From Pseudomonas moraviensis (lineage in GTDB: Bacteria; Pseudomonadota; Gammaproteobacteria; Pseudomonadales; Pseudomonadaceae), in assembly GCF_900105805.1 (NCBI RefSeq), contig NZ_LT629788.1, positions 1,488,001-1,552,000 on the forward strand: a stretch of 64,000 nucleotides of DNA, in the 5' to 3' direction. This document shows, one piece after another, positions 50,849 to 58,796 of this stretch (its first letter is position 1; every line of letters begins with the position of its first letter). The position numbers and the translations under genes were made by a program. The notes beneath the pieces are model-generated. The model did not search any database and was not told where the DNA came from. It was given only the letters and a program-made list of their open reading frames with translations.

Positions 50849-51862
50849 ATGCCGCACAGCCCCGACCAGCAAGCCCTGCTTGAGCACTACGTGAAAAAGA
50901 TTCTGGCCGCGCCGGTGTACGATATTGCGGTGCGCACGCCGTTGCAGTCAGCTCCGGCGTTGTCGGAAGCGCTGGGCAATCGGGTCCTGCTCAAGCGCGA
51001 AGATCTGCAACCGACGTTTTCTTTCAAGATCCGTGGTGCGTACAACAAACTCGTGCAACTGAGAGATGAGCAGAAAGCGCGAGGTGTGATCACTGCATCG
51101 GCGGGCAATCATGCCCAAGGTGTAGCGCTGGCGGCGCGGGAGTTGGGCATCGCTGCGACGATCGTCATACCGTCTACCACTCCTGAGCTCAAAGTGCTCG
51201 GCGTGCGCAGTCGCGGTGCCGAAACGTTGCTGCACGGCGAGAGTTTCCCCTTTGCATTGGCTCATGCGCTGCAATTGGCCGAGCAGACCGGATGCACGTT
51301 CGTTTCACCCTTCGATGACCCAGATGTGATCGCCGGACAGGGCACCGTGGCAATGGAAATCCTGCGCCAGCATCAAGGCGCGCTGGATGCGATTTTTGTC
51401 CCGGTCGGCGGCGGAGGCTTGGTCGCCGGCATCGCGGCGTACGTAAAATACCTGCGTCCGGAAGTACGGATCGTTGGCGTCGAGTCCGAACATTCGGCCT
51501 GCCTGCAAGCCGCTTTGCGCGCGGGGGAGCGTGTGGTTCTACCGAGCGTCGGAACCTTCGCCGATGGCGTGGCGGTGGCGCAGATCGGTGCATATGGCTT
51601 CGAGATCTGCCGTTTTTGTGTAGATGAGGTAATCAAGGTCAGCAATGACGAGCTCTGCGCGGCGATCAAGAACATTTACGACGACACTCGCTCGATCACC
51701 GAGCCATCCGGCGCCCTGGCTGTTGCGGGGATCAAGCAGTACGTGGCGCGCAATGGCGCCAGTGGCCAGACCTTCGTCGCCATCGATTCAGGGGCCAATA
51801 TCAACTTTGACAGCCTGCGCCATGTCGCCGAGCGCGCCGCTGCTTGCAGCGTGCCGGCGTGA
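50849..51862 (+). CDS. ilvA: Threonine dehydratase lacking the C-terminal regulatory domain
   Basis: The 337-aa PLP enzyme matches the catalytic half of IlvA: KREDLQPTFSFKIRGAYNKL with the Schiff-base Lys, TASAGNHAQGVALAAR, the phosphate loop VPVGGGGLVAGIA and ITEPSGALAVAG. Biosynthetic IlvA has ~500 residues with a C-terminal ACT-like pair that binds isoleucine and valine; here the protein ends at LRHVAERAAACSVPA, the domain boundary, and a convergent gene begins 14 nt later. It makes 2-oxobutanoate from threonine. AGGAG lies 6 nt before the ATG. The attenuator upstream may replace allosteric feedback. Confidence 0.88.
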   Translation: MPHSPDQQALLEHYVKKILAAPVYDIAVRTPLQSAPALSEALGNRVLLKREDLQPTFSFKIRGAYNKLVQLRDEQKARGVITASAGNHAQGVALAARELGIAATIVIPSTTPELKVLGVRSRGAETLLHGESFPFALAHALQLAEQTGCTFVSPFDDPDVIAGQGTVAMEILRQHQGALDAIFVPVGGGGLVAGIAAYVKYLRPEVRIVGVESEHSACLQAALRAGERVVLPSVGTFADGVAVAQIGAYGFEICRFCVDEVIKVSNDELCAAIKNIYDDTRSITEPSGALAVAGIKQYVARNGASGQTFVAIDSGANINFDSLRHVAERAAACSVPA

Positions 51863-51875
51863 TGGTGCCCAGCGG

Positions 51876-52361
51876 TTATTCCTGCAGAGCGGTGCCGACT
51901 TTGTCCGACGCCGACCAGATGCGATAACGCACTTCGACGTCCGAGGGCGCGTACACCACGACTGGCAACTTGCTGTTGTAGCGCAACATGAAACCGTCAC
52001 CGACCACCGGAACGAAAGCGCGCTTTTTCTGGCTGCCGGGCGGGCAGGCCATCAGCGTGCTCATCGGGCCAATGACTTTTTCCAGACGGTAGAACGGATA
52101 GCCCCAGCCTTGCAGATTCTTTTCATCGAGCACACCGCCCAGACGCTGGCGGTTGCAGTCCACTTCGAGGGTTTTGCCGGCGAGAATTTCAACCTGAAAA
52201 TTCTCCTCCTGCTCTTGCTTGGGCAGATGGATGACCTGTCGGGTGAACCCGGCTTCGGCTTTGGGATAAGGCGCGACGTCTTCGAGCTTGGCGGCATGGG
52301 CAAGCGTGGACAGGCTGGCGATACACAGGCCAGTGATCGCGAAAATGCGTAAGGAATTCAT
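51876..52361 (-). CDS. eco: Ecotin, periplasmic serine protease inhibitor
   Basis: The ATG at 52361 with GGAGG upstream gives 161 aa starting MNSLRIFAITGLCIASLSTL, with a signal peptide ending AHA-AKL. PYPKAEAGFTRQVIHLPK is the ecotin N-terminus. The reactive loop STLMACP corresponds to the E. coli P1 Met region, and the two conserved Cys (DCNRQRLGG and MACP) form the loop-stabilising disulfide. Ecotin dimers block trypsin-fold proteases, including host and predator enzymes. The gene is monocistronic and convergent with ilvA. Confidence 0.93.
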   Translation of the reverse strand: MNSLRIFAITGLCIASLSTLAHAAKLEDVAPYPKAEAGFTRQVIHLPKQEQEENFQVEILAGKTLEVDCNRQRLGGVLDEKNLQGWGYPFYRLEKVIGPMSTLMACPPGSQKKRAFVPVVGDGFMLRYNSKLPVVVYAPSDVEVRYRIWSASDKVGTALQE

Positions 52362-52729
52362 GGAAGCCTCCGTGCGGGTTGAACTGGAATGGAAGACATT
52401 CTTGCCGCCATGGTCTTCGAAAGCAAATTCACCCGGGATTGCATATTGCAGGGGATGGGTGGTCGATTCATGCATTTTGCAAATAGCAAAATGCTGGCGA
52501 CGCTTCCAAGTGCTTGATTTAGCTAGAGGCGAAACGGGCCGACCAAAGGCACGTTTTATGCGTTATTCAAGTGCGGCGCACAGGATTTGGGCGCCTACAC
52601 TCCAATAGGCATTTCGCAGTACCACCACTTGCCGCACCAGGGAAACAGCGGGGGCACACCCGTGAAGGCGCAGCAAAGGGTCAGCGTGAATACTTGATTG
52701 GCAATCGTACAGAAAGGAGAGGGTTCGCC
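52362..52729. other. Divergent intergenic region with perfect inverted repeat
   Basis: This 368-nt region holds the promoters of ecotin (minus) and the DUF1652 gene (plus). GCATTTTGC-AAATA-GCAAAATGC at 52472-52494 is a perfect 9-bp inverted repeat, a candidate operator. I see no credible gene in the rest. Confidence 0.5.
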
Positions 52730-52999
52730 ATGTTTTTATCTGCCTTGGAATTACGCAATATCATTGAAAGCAGCTTCCTGCCGAAACGCTGCCAGTGCAC
52801 GCTGTCACCCGATTTGTCGATGTCCGTCAAAGTATTTGGCGATCATCGGACTGACCAAGCCGATCTCTACGTCAGCGGAATCGACGCCAGCCGCCTGAAC
52901 AGCTGCCGTGAAATCAACAACCTGGTCGCTGGCCTGCGTTCCGATCTCGCACAGCAAACCGCGACACATCAAACCAGCGCTCGTTCTCGAGCCGTTTAA
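52730..52999 (+). CDS. DUF1652 family protein
   Basis: The ATG at 52730 after AGGAGAGGG gives 89 aa starting MFLSALELRNIIESSFLPKR. This opening, with RCQCTLSPDLSMSVKVF, is characteristic of DUF1652, a small family confined mostly to Pseudomonas. It has no signal peptide; the C-terminal 20 residues are polar and variable. The stop overlaps the end of the convergent membrane protein gene by 4 bp. Function unknown. Confidence 0.8.
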   Translation: MFLSALELRNIIESSFLPKRCQCTLSPDLSMSVKVFGDHRTDQADLYVSGIDASRLNSCREINNLVAGLRSDLAQQTATHQTSARSRAV

Positions 53000-53394
53000 C
53001 CCACCGTTTCACCCAGTTCGACCGTCACGCGCCGGGCCTGCACAAAACCAAGGCCCAGCGCGAACTCGACCAGCACCGCGAGCAAAATCCCGGGGCCGGC
53101 GTGGCCATTGAGCCACTCGCCAAAACCCAACGCCGACAAACCGAAACAGCCGACGATGAAACCATTGCTCAGTGCACTGCGTGTCACTGACGGCGGAGCA
53201 TTGCGCAGCAAATAAAACATCACCCCCAACGCCGCAAACAGCACCGCACTGCGCCGAGCGACTACGCCGGTACCCTCCGAATATCCGATGCTCCAGATCG
53301 CCAGCAACACCTCCGGAAAAAATCCCCAGACCAGCGCCAGCAGAAAACACAGGATGGAAGTGAAGCTCGACAGCGTGCGAAACGACAACTGCAT
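52996..53394 (-). CDS. Four-helix membrane protein, hypothetical
   Basis: The ATG at 53394 gives 132 aa starting MQLSFRTLSSFTSILCFLLA; a frame to 53451 has no ribosome site. Four predicted membrane helices with short loops fill nearly the whole chain. SEGTGVVARRSAVLFAALGVM between helices 1 and 2 is a pattern seen in small DoxX-like or DUF4345-like proteins, but I cannot name the family. It overlaps the DUF1652 gene end by 4 bp. Confidence 0.65.
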   Translation of the reverse strand: MQLSFRTLSSFTSILCFLLALVWGFFPEVLLAIWSIGYSEGTGVVARRSAVLFAALGVMFYLLRNAPPSVTRSALSNGFIVGCFGLSALGFGEWLNGHAGPGILLAVLVEFALGLGFVQARRVTVELGETVG

Positions 53395-53484
53395 GGCCAG
53401 TCCTTGCGGCAGTAGGGAAGGCCCCGAGCATACCCGCCGAAACCACTCCACGCCTACCGCAAACCCGCAAATCAGACGTTTCTG

Positions 53485-53712
53485 TCAGTTCTGGAATTTG
53501 CACGCGTCAGACAATTTCCGGTAGCTGATTTCCTCGGGCTTACCGGCTTTGTCGATGTACTTCATATCGGCCGTAACCACTTTGCACAATTGCGTTGGTG
53601 GCTCAGTCAACGACACCACCTTGGATGTGGCAGAGGTGTCATTGGCCTGGGCCAGCCCGGCAAATGCGATGCAGGCGAGGGCGACGCTGAGCGATAAAGC
53701 GCGAATGTTCAT
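53485..53712 (-). CDS. DUF2790 small exported protein
   Basis: The 75-aa product begins MNIRALSLSVALACIAFAGL, with a signal peptide cleaved near AQA-NDT. The mature 51 residues have Cys in QLCKVV and DACKFQ and the stretch VTADMKYIDKAGKPEEISYR, the layout of DUF2790, a periplasmic pseudomonad family. GAGTCCTCTC precedes the start. Related proteins are often metal- or stress-responsive, but nothing in this sequence shows a role. Confidence 0.75.
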   Translation of the reverse strand: MNIRALSLSVALACIAFAGLAQANDTSATSKVVSLTEPPTQLCKVVTADMKYIDKAGKPEEISYRKLSDACKFQN

Positions 53713-54200
53713 GAGAGGACTCCCGTGTGGCGGTTCTAGAATTCGGCGTGATTCACTCGAACCTGCCGCACTGGGCGCCAGCCAGAATGGCTGAGGGCGT
53801 GCGGTTCAGTAGAGTTTTTGAATACGGCGATAAGGGATGGATAACCGAGCTGAACGCCGGCTGTTAGGGATTGCGGCGGTTTTCTTTAGAAGGTTTGGCG
53901 AATTCCTACAAGAGCTAGTCTGCTTTCGGCAGGTGGAAGGGAGGGTTATTGTCCGGTGCCGCTGCAAAATCAGTGGTTCGGGTTGGGTCACCTGAGAAAA
54001 GTTCGTTGCATATGTCCCATCATTTGCCCTGCGCGGATCTTCTGGTTCGCGAAGTGCACTGCTGTCGCGGCTGTGTGAAGGACGCGTTCGGGCGAGCTGA
54101 GTTTTGAACTGTTCTCGGTTGACCAAGCCTGTACACGGGCGCCTCCCAACGTTTGGTCACGGCTATGGCGGTTACCTTCTAATACAGTTGAGTAATCAAA
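53713..54200. other. 488-nt region without a supported gene
   Basis: Frames here are short and lack ribosome sites or family signatures on both strands. Composition becomes more A+T-rich towards the T6SS island, so this is probably the island edge together with the promoter region of the following degraded gene. Confidence 0.5.
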
Positions 54201-54498
54201 ATGCCAATAATTAAGCCGCTACAAAGCCGCTATCTCCCCCCAGCACCAACGTCACCGAAACCCCGACGCTGCTCTCGACACCCAAGCGCACCCGAAAGAC
54301 ATCCTCGAAGCTGCCGTTCAACGCATCCGTGCCTCTGCCGATCTGCTCGAAACCTTGCATTGCCTATGCTTCAAGCACGCCGACGTGCAGGACATTCCAC
54401 ACATCACCCATGCGCTTTACCTACTGACGCAGGATGCCAATGATTTGCTGCAGGTGGCGCAGCAGCAGATGTTGAGTTGGAAGGCGCCGGTTCGATGA
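54201..54498 (+). pseudogene. Frameshifted small helical protein (C6 tract)
   Basis: From ATG at 54201 the frame reads MPIIKPLQSRYLPP and then is lost. Removing one C from the C6 run at 54236-54241 joins it to a long open frame reading NPDAALDTQAHPKDILEAAV and on to ...LQVAQQQMLSWKAPVR before TGA, 98 aa in total. The joined product is a helical protein like the small DUF6124/DUF3077-type pseudomonad orphans. Without the correction no start codon serves the long frame. Real decay and a homopolymer sequencing error are both possible. Confidence 0.45.
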
Positions 54499-54547
54499 GG
54501 AATTGAAAGGACGCAACCACGGGACGGAGTGAGAAACGACCCGTGTT

Positions 54548-54989
54548 TCAGCGTGGCAAGGATTCCGTTGAGTGATGACGCGGATCCAGCACCGTCGATG
54601 CCCACATCAACTCGATACGATTGTTCGGTAGAAAATAGACATGCAACGTGTCATCGCCACGGTTGCGTGAAGGCAAGTGCACTTGCACTTCGTGTCTTTC
54701 GATCTTCATCCCCTGATCCTCTTGAGCTTTAGACATGCTCAGAATCCACACAACTTTAGCGGTGTTGCCATCGATGCTCCAACAGCAGGTCACGCCTCCG
54801 TTACCGCCCCAGTGACCATTTACCCAATAGCTGCCGATGGGACGATCAGTGTAGTTGTGGGATGTAAGGGCAGCCCCGGGCGTACGAACACGGTCATGAA
54901 TTAGAGATGTCACAAAAAGCGGCCAGCAGCACTGTCGCGCAGATCAATATCTTCGAGCGACTGGACATGGGCGTCTGACTGAATCGCAT
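54548..54989 (-). pseudogene. DUF3304 gene copy 1, frameshifted in a T5 tract
   Basis: The N-terminal part (ATG at 54989 or 54968: MSSRSKILICATVLLAAF) and the C-terminal part (VTSLIHDRVRTPGAALTSHN...) lie in different frames that meet at five T on the coding strand (54914-54918). With four T the two join into a ~139-aa protein from 54968, with one N-terminal membrane helix and a periplasmic DUF3304-like domain (DRPIGSYWVNGHWGGNGG, VTCCWSIDGNTAKVVWIL). It follows copy 2 by only a few bases and would be a third candidate immunity gene. As sequenced it cannot make the anchored protein. Confidence 0.65.
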
Positions 54990-54993
54990 ATCC

Positions 54994-55491
54994 TTACTGC
55001 GCCTCACTGCTTTCCGAAACAGCTTTGGTTGGTCGGGATTCAAATGGGCTAAACAAGTCAGGACTCCATCCGAGCCGTACTTTATTACCCGGATCAAAGC
55101 GCACATGCAGGTACTGATCGTGCGGGCCGCGCTGGGGAAGCGAAAGCTGAATTTCATGGCGCTCTTCTACCGAGCCCTGTATTTGCTGCTGTTGGGTCAT
55201 GTCCAATATCCAGGTAACTTTAGCTGTGTCTCCCTCAAATTTGGAGCAGCACATTATTCCACCGCCGCCCATTGCGAACAGATTGCCACCCCAAAAGTCA
55301 TTTATCCAAAAGCTGAATATTGGCCGATCTGTGTAATTTTCTGATGTCAGCATGGCGCCGGGCGTACGAAATAGATCAATGATTTTTGGGGTGGCGTAGC
55401 TAAGCAGCAAGACCAGTACAGCCAGGGCTATTCGCCTTCTTCGCCATGTTCGTTTTCGACGTGCGTCCGCAGCAATATCTATCAAGCGCAT
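54994..55491 (-). CDS. DUF3304 protein copy 2, intact; candidate T6SS immunity protein
   Basis: The ATG at 55491 (GGA 5 nt upstream) gives 165 aa starting MRLIDIAADARRKRTWRRRR, a basic cytoplasmic stub, one membrane helix (IALAVLVLLLSYATPKII) and a periplasmic domain with FRTPGAMLTSENYTDRPIFS, WGGNLFAMGGGGIMCCSKFE and RHEIQLSLPQRG. It is the only one of three DUF3304 copies that is intact. It starts 59 nt after the effector stop on the same strand. Position next to a lipase-type effector and periplasmic exposure fit an immunity role; this is inferred from context. Confidence 0.75.
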   Translation of the reverse strand: MRLIDIAADARRKRTWRRRRIALAVLVLLLSYATPKIIDLFRTPGAMLTSENYTDRPIFSFWINDFWGGNLFAMGGGGIMCCSKFEGDTAKVTWILDMTQQQQIQGSVEERHEIQLSLPQRGPHDQYLHVRFDPGNKVRLGWSPDLFSPFESRPTKAVSESSEAQ

Positions 55492-55550
55492 GAAATCCAA
55501 ACTAGAAAAGCAATATTCAGTCTTTGAGACTGAAATGAATCTTCCTGACT

Positions 55551-57377
55551 TTAGGTTGATGTACCGGGAACCTCTGCTGAAGGTTTCCGCATCATCTGTT
55601 CCAGATAGTCTGGGGCCATCCCTTTGGTTTTATTCAGGCTCGGCATATCGAACTCTCGAACGCGAAAGTATTTAGGTATCGGAATACCTGTGCCCCGAGG
55701 TATCTGTTGGATCATGTATTGATCGTTTACGTAAAATTCGAGTAGATCTTCAACGTCGAAATCAAGGCCTTTGGGAACTGGAGCAAACCACTCGTCCAAC
55801 AGCGCTTTTACGGGGGCAGAGGGAAAGCTGGTTTTCAACCTCCAGGCTTCGCGGTCTACGTCCTCAAGCCAACTGAGTTCGGAGCGAAGGGCAGCCTTAC
55901 CTTGTTGTGTTTGCTTGAGTGCTTGATCGCGTTTAGCAGCTTGAGCATCGCTTTCGCTGCTCATTCCAAGGGCTCGTGCGATTGAGCCTTGTTTGCCGAG
56001 GATAGGGCGTTGAAGGCGCTCTTCCTCGTCGTCGTAGGCTTTGTGTTGCCCCCGATAAAGCTCCCATAGACCACGTAAACGTTGGATATATAAACGTCGG
56101 TGAGCAAGAAAGGCTTCCGCAGATAGTTTTTTATTGCCAGCTTTACTCATGTAATTATTGCTGGCCCCGATAGCACTAGTGCCATTTATATGATCATTCA
56201 AAGTGAATAGTTTTGCGACGCCAAGGTCGATTTTTCTCAATTCATTGAGAGTGGGGAAGGGCACTCCAGCACGAAGCGACGCTTGGTACATTTCGTGAAG
56301 GCTTGCTAAGTGGAGTTCAGTGCTATGTGGTACGTCATCCTTTCTCAAGCCTCCACCAACATCATAAGAGGTGCCCGGAACTAAGCGCTCTTCCCATTTT
56401 GGAGTTGATGCCCCAGTCCCAATCAATCTCGAACGCCTAGAGTCTTGACATTCATGAGCCGCGACGAGATGAAGAGCAGATCTTACTGGGCCCGGCAGAC
56501 ACTCTCCGTCATCGACAACGTTTACGAAAGGAATCAAGTATTCGAGGATGATGGAGTTTTCACCACTGCGATCCACTGAATCGAAGAGGCCGGCGAAATT
56601 AACTTCGAGCTTTGCGCCCTTAAAGTTTGTTGTCGCTGGATCACATTCTTCAAATAGCTTGTGAGCAAAAGCCCGAGCTAGTGTTGCGCCAAAATCAAAG
56701 CCATAAACAGAAATCGAAATGCGTTTTACCGGTGCGCCGGATTTGCCTTTGATATTGGTTAATGCTTCCTCCAAAACTTTGAATGCGGCTTCGAGTCTTG
56801 TATCAACGCCGGTTTTGAAGAAGGTTGCTGCAGCTTCGTTATCGCGAGTAACTCCAAAAATATCCAGTGTTGCTGGAGCCACGGCTTTGGCGATGCTAGA
56901 TGCAAAACTACCACCTTTCAAATTGCTGATTGCGCTCTCCCACCATTTTTTACCCGTAATAACATCCTTGACAGCGTCGAGCGGGCTGTTTTTTATCGTG
57001 TCTTCAGGTGATTTTATGGCGCTGTCTTTGGCTCTGTTTAGGGCACCGTCTAACCCCGTATTGCTCAGTTCAGTAACGCCGCCTAAGGTTTCGTCGAATT
57101 TTGAACCTAAGCCTGATATGTAGAATTTTCGATAGTGCGCGCTAGGCTGTTCAGTTGACCTGGTTTGGTCGATGGCGTACGCAAGAAATAGTCTCGCCAC
57201 ATTGGTTAGACGGCTTTCCTTAATGTCGTCCATCAAGTTTCGACTAAATCCGTCAAAAAAGAATCCAACGTGAAGCGTGGATTCGCAGGGCAAAACCGGA
57301 TTCTTTTCGGTGCCTTTGTTAGCGCATGTCTTCGAACTAACTGATTGAGCTCGATCCAGATTCGTTATGCTGGTCAT
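55551..57377 (-). CDS. Tle1/DUF2235-like type VI effector with Asp in the nucleophile elbow
   Basis: The 608-aa protein begins MTSITNLDRAQSVSSKTCAN, with AAGGA before the ATG. VGFFFDGFSRNLMDD (about 37-51) and RLTNVARLF match the DUF2235 alpha/beta-hydrolase start (FFDGTxNN). The elbow reads VYGFDFGATLARAF, so Asp228 occupies the position where the GxSxG Ser is expected; FAGLFDSVDR (Asp266) and LHLVAAHEC are otherwise conserved. There is no signal peptide, as expected for VgrG-carried cargo. vgrG, DUF4123 and DUF3304 neighbours support a T6SS effector. DNA is A+T-rich (22 G/C in the 60 nt from 56101). Phospholipase activity is doubtful with Asp at the elbow. Confidence 0.8.
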   Translation of the reverse strand: MTSITNLDRAQSVSSKTCANKGTEKNPVLPCESTLHVGFFFDGFSRNLMDDIKESRLTNVARLFLAYAIDQTRSTEQPSAHYRKFYISGLGSKFDETLGGVTELSNTGLDGALNRAKDSAIKSPEDTIKNSPLDAVKDVITGKKWWESAISNLKGGSFASSIAKAVAPATLDIFGVTRDNEAAATFFKTGVDTRLEAAFKVLEEALTNIKGKSGAPVKRISISVYGFDFGATLARAFAHKLFEECDPATTNFKGAKLEVNFAGLFDSVDRSGENSIILEYLIPFVNVVDDGECLPGPVRSALHLVAAHECQDSRRSRLIGTGASTPKWEERLVPGTSYDVGGGLRKDDVPHSTELHLASLHEMYQASLRAGVPFPTLNELRKIDLGVAKLFTLNDHINGTSAIGASNNYMSKAGNKKLSAEAFLAHRRLYIQRLRGLWELYRGQHKAYDDEEERLQRPILGKQGSIARALGMSSESDAQAAKRDQALKQTQQGKAALRSELSWLEDVDREAWRLKTSFPSAPVKALLDEWFAPVPKGLDFDVEDLLEFYVNDQYMIQQIPRGTGIPIPKYFRVREFDMPSLNKTKGMAPDYLEQMMRKPSAEVPGTST

Positions 57378-57864
57378 TGTAAACGTCCTTGTTTGCTAAT
57401 CGGTCCAGAGACTGGGGCAGTATTAAAAGGGTTGTCGAGATTTGGACTCCATTTAATTTCCACTATGTTCCCAGGAAGAAAGCGCACATGGAGATAACGA
57501 TCAATTCGACGCTGTTCTGGTAGCGTCAACGTTGTCTCATGAGTTTCTTGTTTTAGACCTTGTTCTGATTGTTCTTCTGTAATGCTTAGGATCCAAGACA
57601 CCTTTACGGTGGGGCCTTTGATGGCCTGGCAACACGTAATGCCACCGCTACCCATTGCTGCTAAGTTCCCCCCCAGAAATCATTCACCCAAAAACTAAAA
57701 ATGGGTCTCTCCATATAATTTTCAGACGTCAACATCGCACCCGGCGTACGAAACTGGTTATAAAGATACGATCCAATGAAAGGCAGCAGTAAAACGAATA
57801 CCCCGATGACAAGATTGCGGCGACGCCAGATTTTTTGCCGCTCAGTATTCGTGGCCACGGTCAT
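57374..57864 (-). pseudogene. DUF3304 gene copy 3, frameshifted in a G7 tract, overlapping the effector start
   Basis: ATG at 57864 starts MTVATNTERQKIWRRRNLVI with a membrane helix and FRTPGAMLTSENYMERPIFS, then hits TAG after DFWGGT. The continuation MGSGGITCCQAIKGPTVKVS... is in another frame. Coding-strand G7 (57668-57674) would restore one 163-aa frame if it were G8, giving WGGNLAAMGSGGITCC exactly like copy 2. Its final TGA overlaps the effector ATG as ATGA, so translation of the two genes would be coupled only in the restored frame. Slippage at the G tract could therefore switch both. Confidence 0.7.
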
Positions 57865-57956
57865 TTACGTAAATTCCTTATCCAGCAATGCATTTTGAAT
57901 ATCCAGAAAACTTTGAGACAGACAGATAGCGCTGATCAACATGTTCATCACGACAC

Positions 57957-58796
57957 TCATTCCGAGAACTCTCGCATCACCACGCCAAGCGGCAACTTTT
58001 CTCCAATTGCCCGTTCTTTTGCCTTTTCCCACATCGGCCAATTCGCCGGAAATTCGCGGTCCATCAATCGCAGGCTGGCAAATAGCGTGACGTCTTCCGC
58101 ATCCGTTAAACCTTCACTGCGGCCAGAGTCCAGCGCTTCTTTCACTTGCTTCAACCGTGCACCGTGGCAGGTGCTGGCAAACACTTCAGGCGCTTCTTTT
58201 TCCAGTTCAGTGGTGAGGCTGTAGGGCAGAGGATCGATCTCCATGTCCGTCCACAGCTTTCCGTCGAGGAAAATAGGCTCGTATCTTCCGGGCTTTTCGA
58301 GGTTGAGCCCCTTCAGACACTGCCATTGATCTTCCTCTGCTGGCACCCACCATTCCTGCAGTGGGCCAAACAGCCACGCATGCCAAGACAGATCATCGCG
58401 TGCGTGCAGCATCGGCACCACTTCTGGCGCGTAGCTACGGATCATCAGGACTTCGCCAGCTTCATTTTTTGCCAGCAACGCATCACTCAGGTGAGCAGCG
58501 AGCTTGTCGGCTGGGCAGTCGGTACGAATCCAACTGGCCATCGCGGTGCAGCCGGTGAAGTGTTCGTGAGCGAGAAAGGCCTCGAATTCCATGTGGCTAA
58601 CGTCGACCAGCCAAGGACCGTAGTTGCGCAGTTCGGAGAATTCCGGTTGCACCATCAACGGCCGTCGAGACGGGTCAGCTCTGACGAACTGCAATCGAGC
58701 GGGTTCCGGCAACAGACCGGTCTCAACGATCGCAAATATCGACTGAGCGTTCTTTTGCGCTTCGCTCCAGGCTTTCGCTGCGCCACTCTTCGTCAT
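57957..58796 (-). CDS. DUF4123 T6SS effector adaptor/chaperone
   Basis: The ATG at 58796 overlaps the vgrG stop as TGATG and gives 279 aa starting MTKSGAAKAWSEAQKNAQSI; a longer frame into vgrG is rejected. The DUF4123 features are IFAIVETGLLPEP near the start, then SELRNYGPWLVDVS and SWIRTDCPADKLAAHL. DUF4123 proteins load a specific effector onto the VgrG encoded with them. The next genes downstream are the DUF3304 and DUF2235-like genes, so the DUF2235 protein is the expected client. Confidence 0.85.
   Translation of the reverse strand: MTKSGAAKAWSEAQKNAQSIFAIVETGLLPEPARLQFVRADPSRRPLMVQPEFSELRNYGPWLVDVSHMEFEAFLAHEHFTGCTAMASWIRTDCPADKLAAHLSDALLAKNEAGEVLMIRSYAPEVVPMLHARDDLSWHAWLFGPLQEWWVPAEEDQWQCLKGLNLEKPGRYEPIFLDGKLWTDMEIDPLPYSLTTELEKEAPEVFASTCHGARLKQVKEALDSGRSEGLTDAEDVTLFASLRLMDREFPANWPMWEKAKERAIGEKLPLGVVMREFSE

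Noticed and set aside
52600..52729. Riboswitch-like leader before the DUF1652 gene
   Set aside because: The G-rich and CAGC segments suggested structure, but no conserved core of a known riboswitch could be matched.
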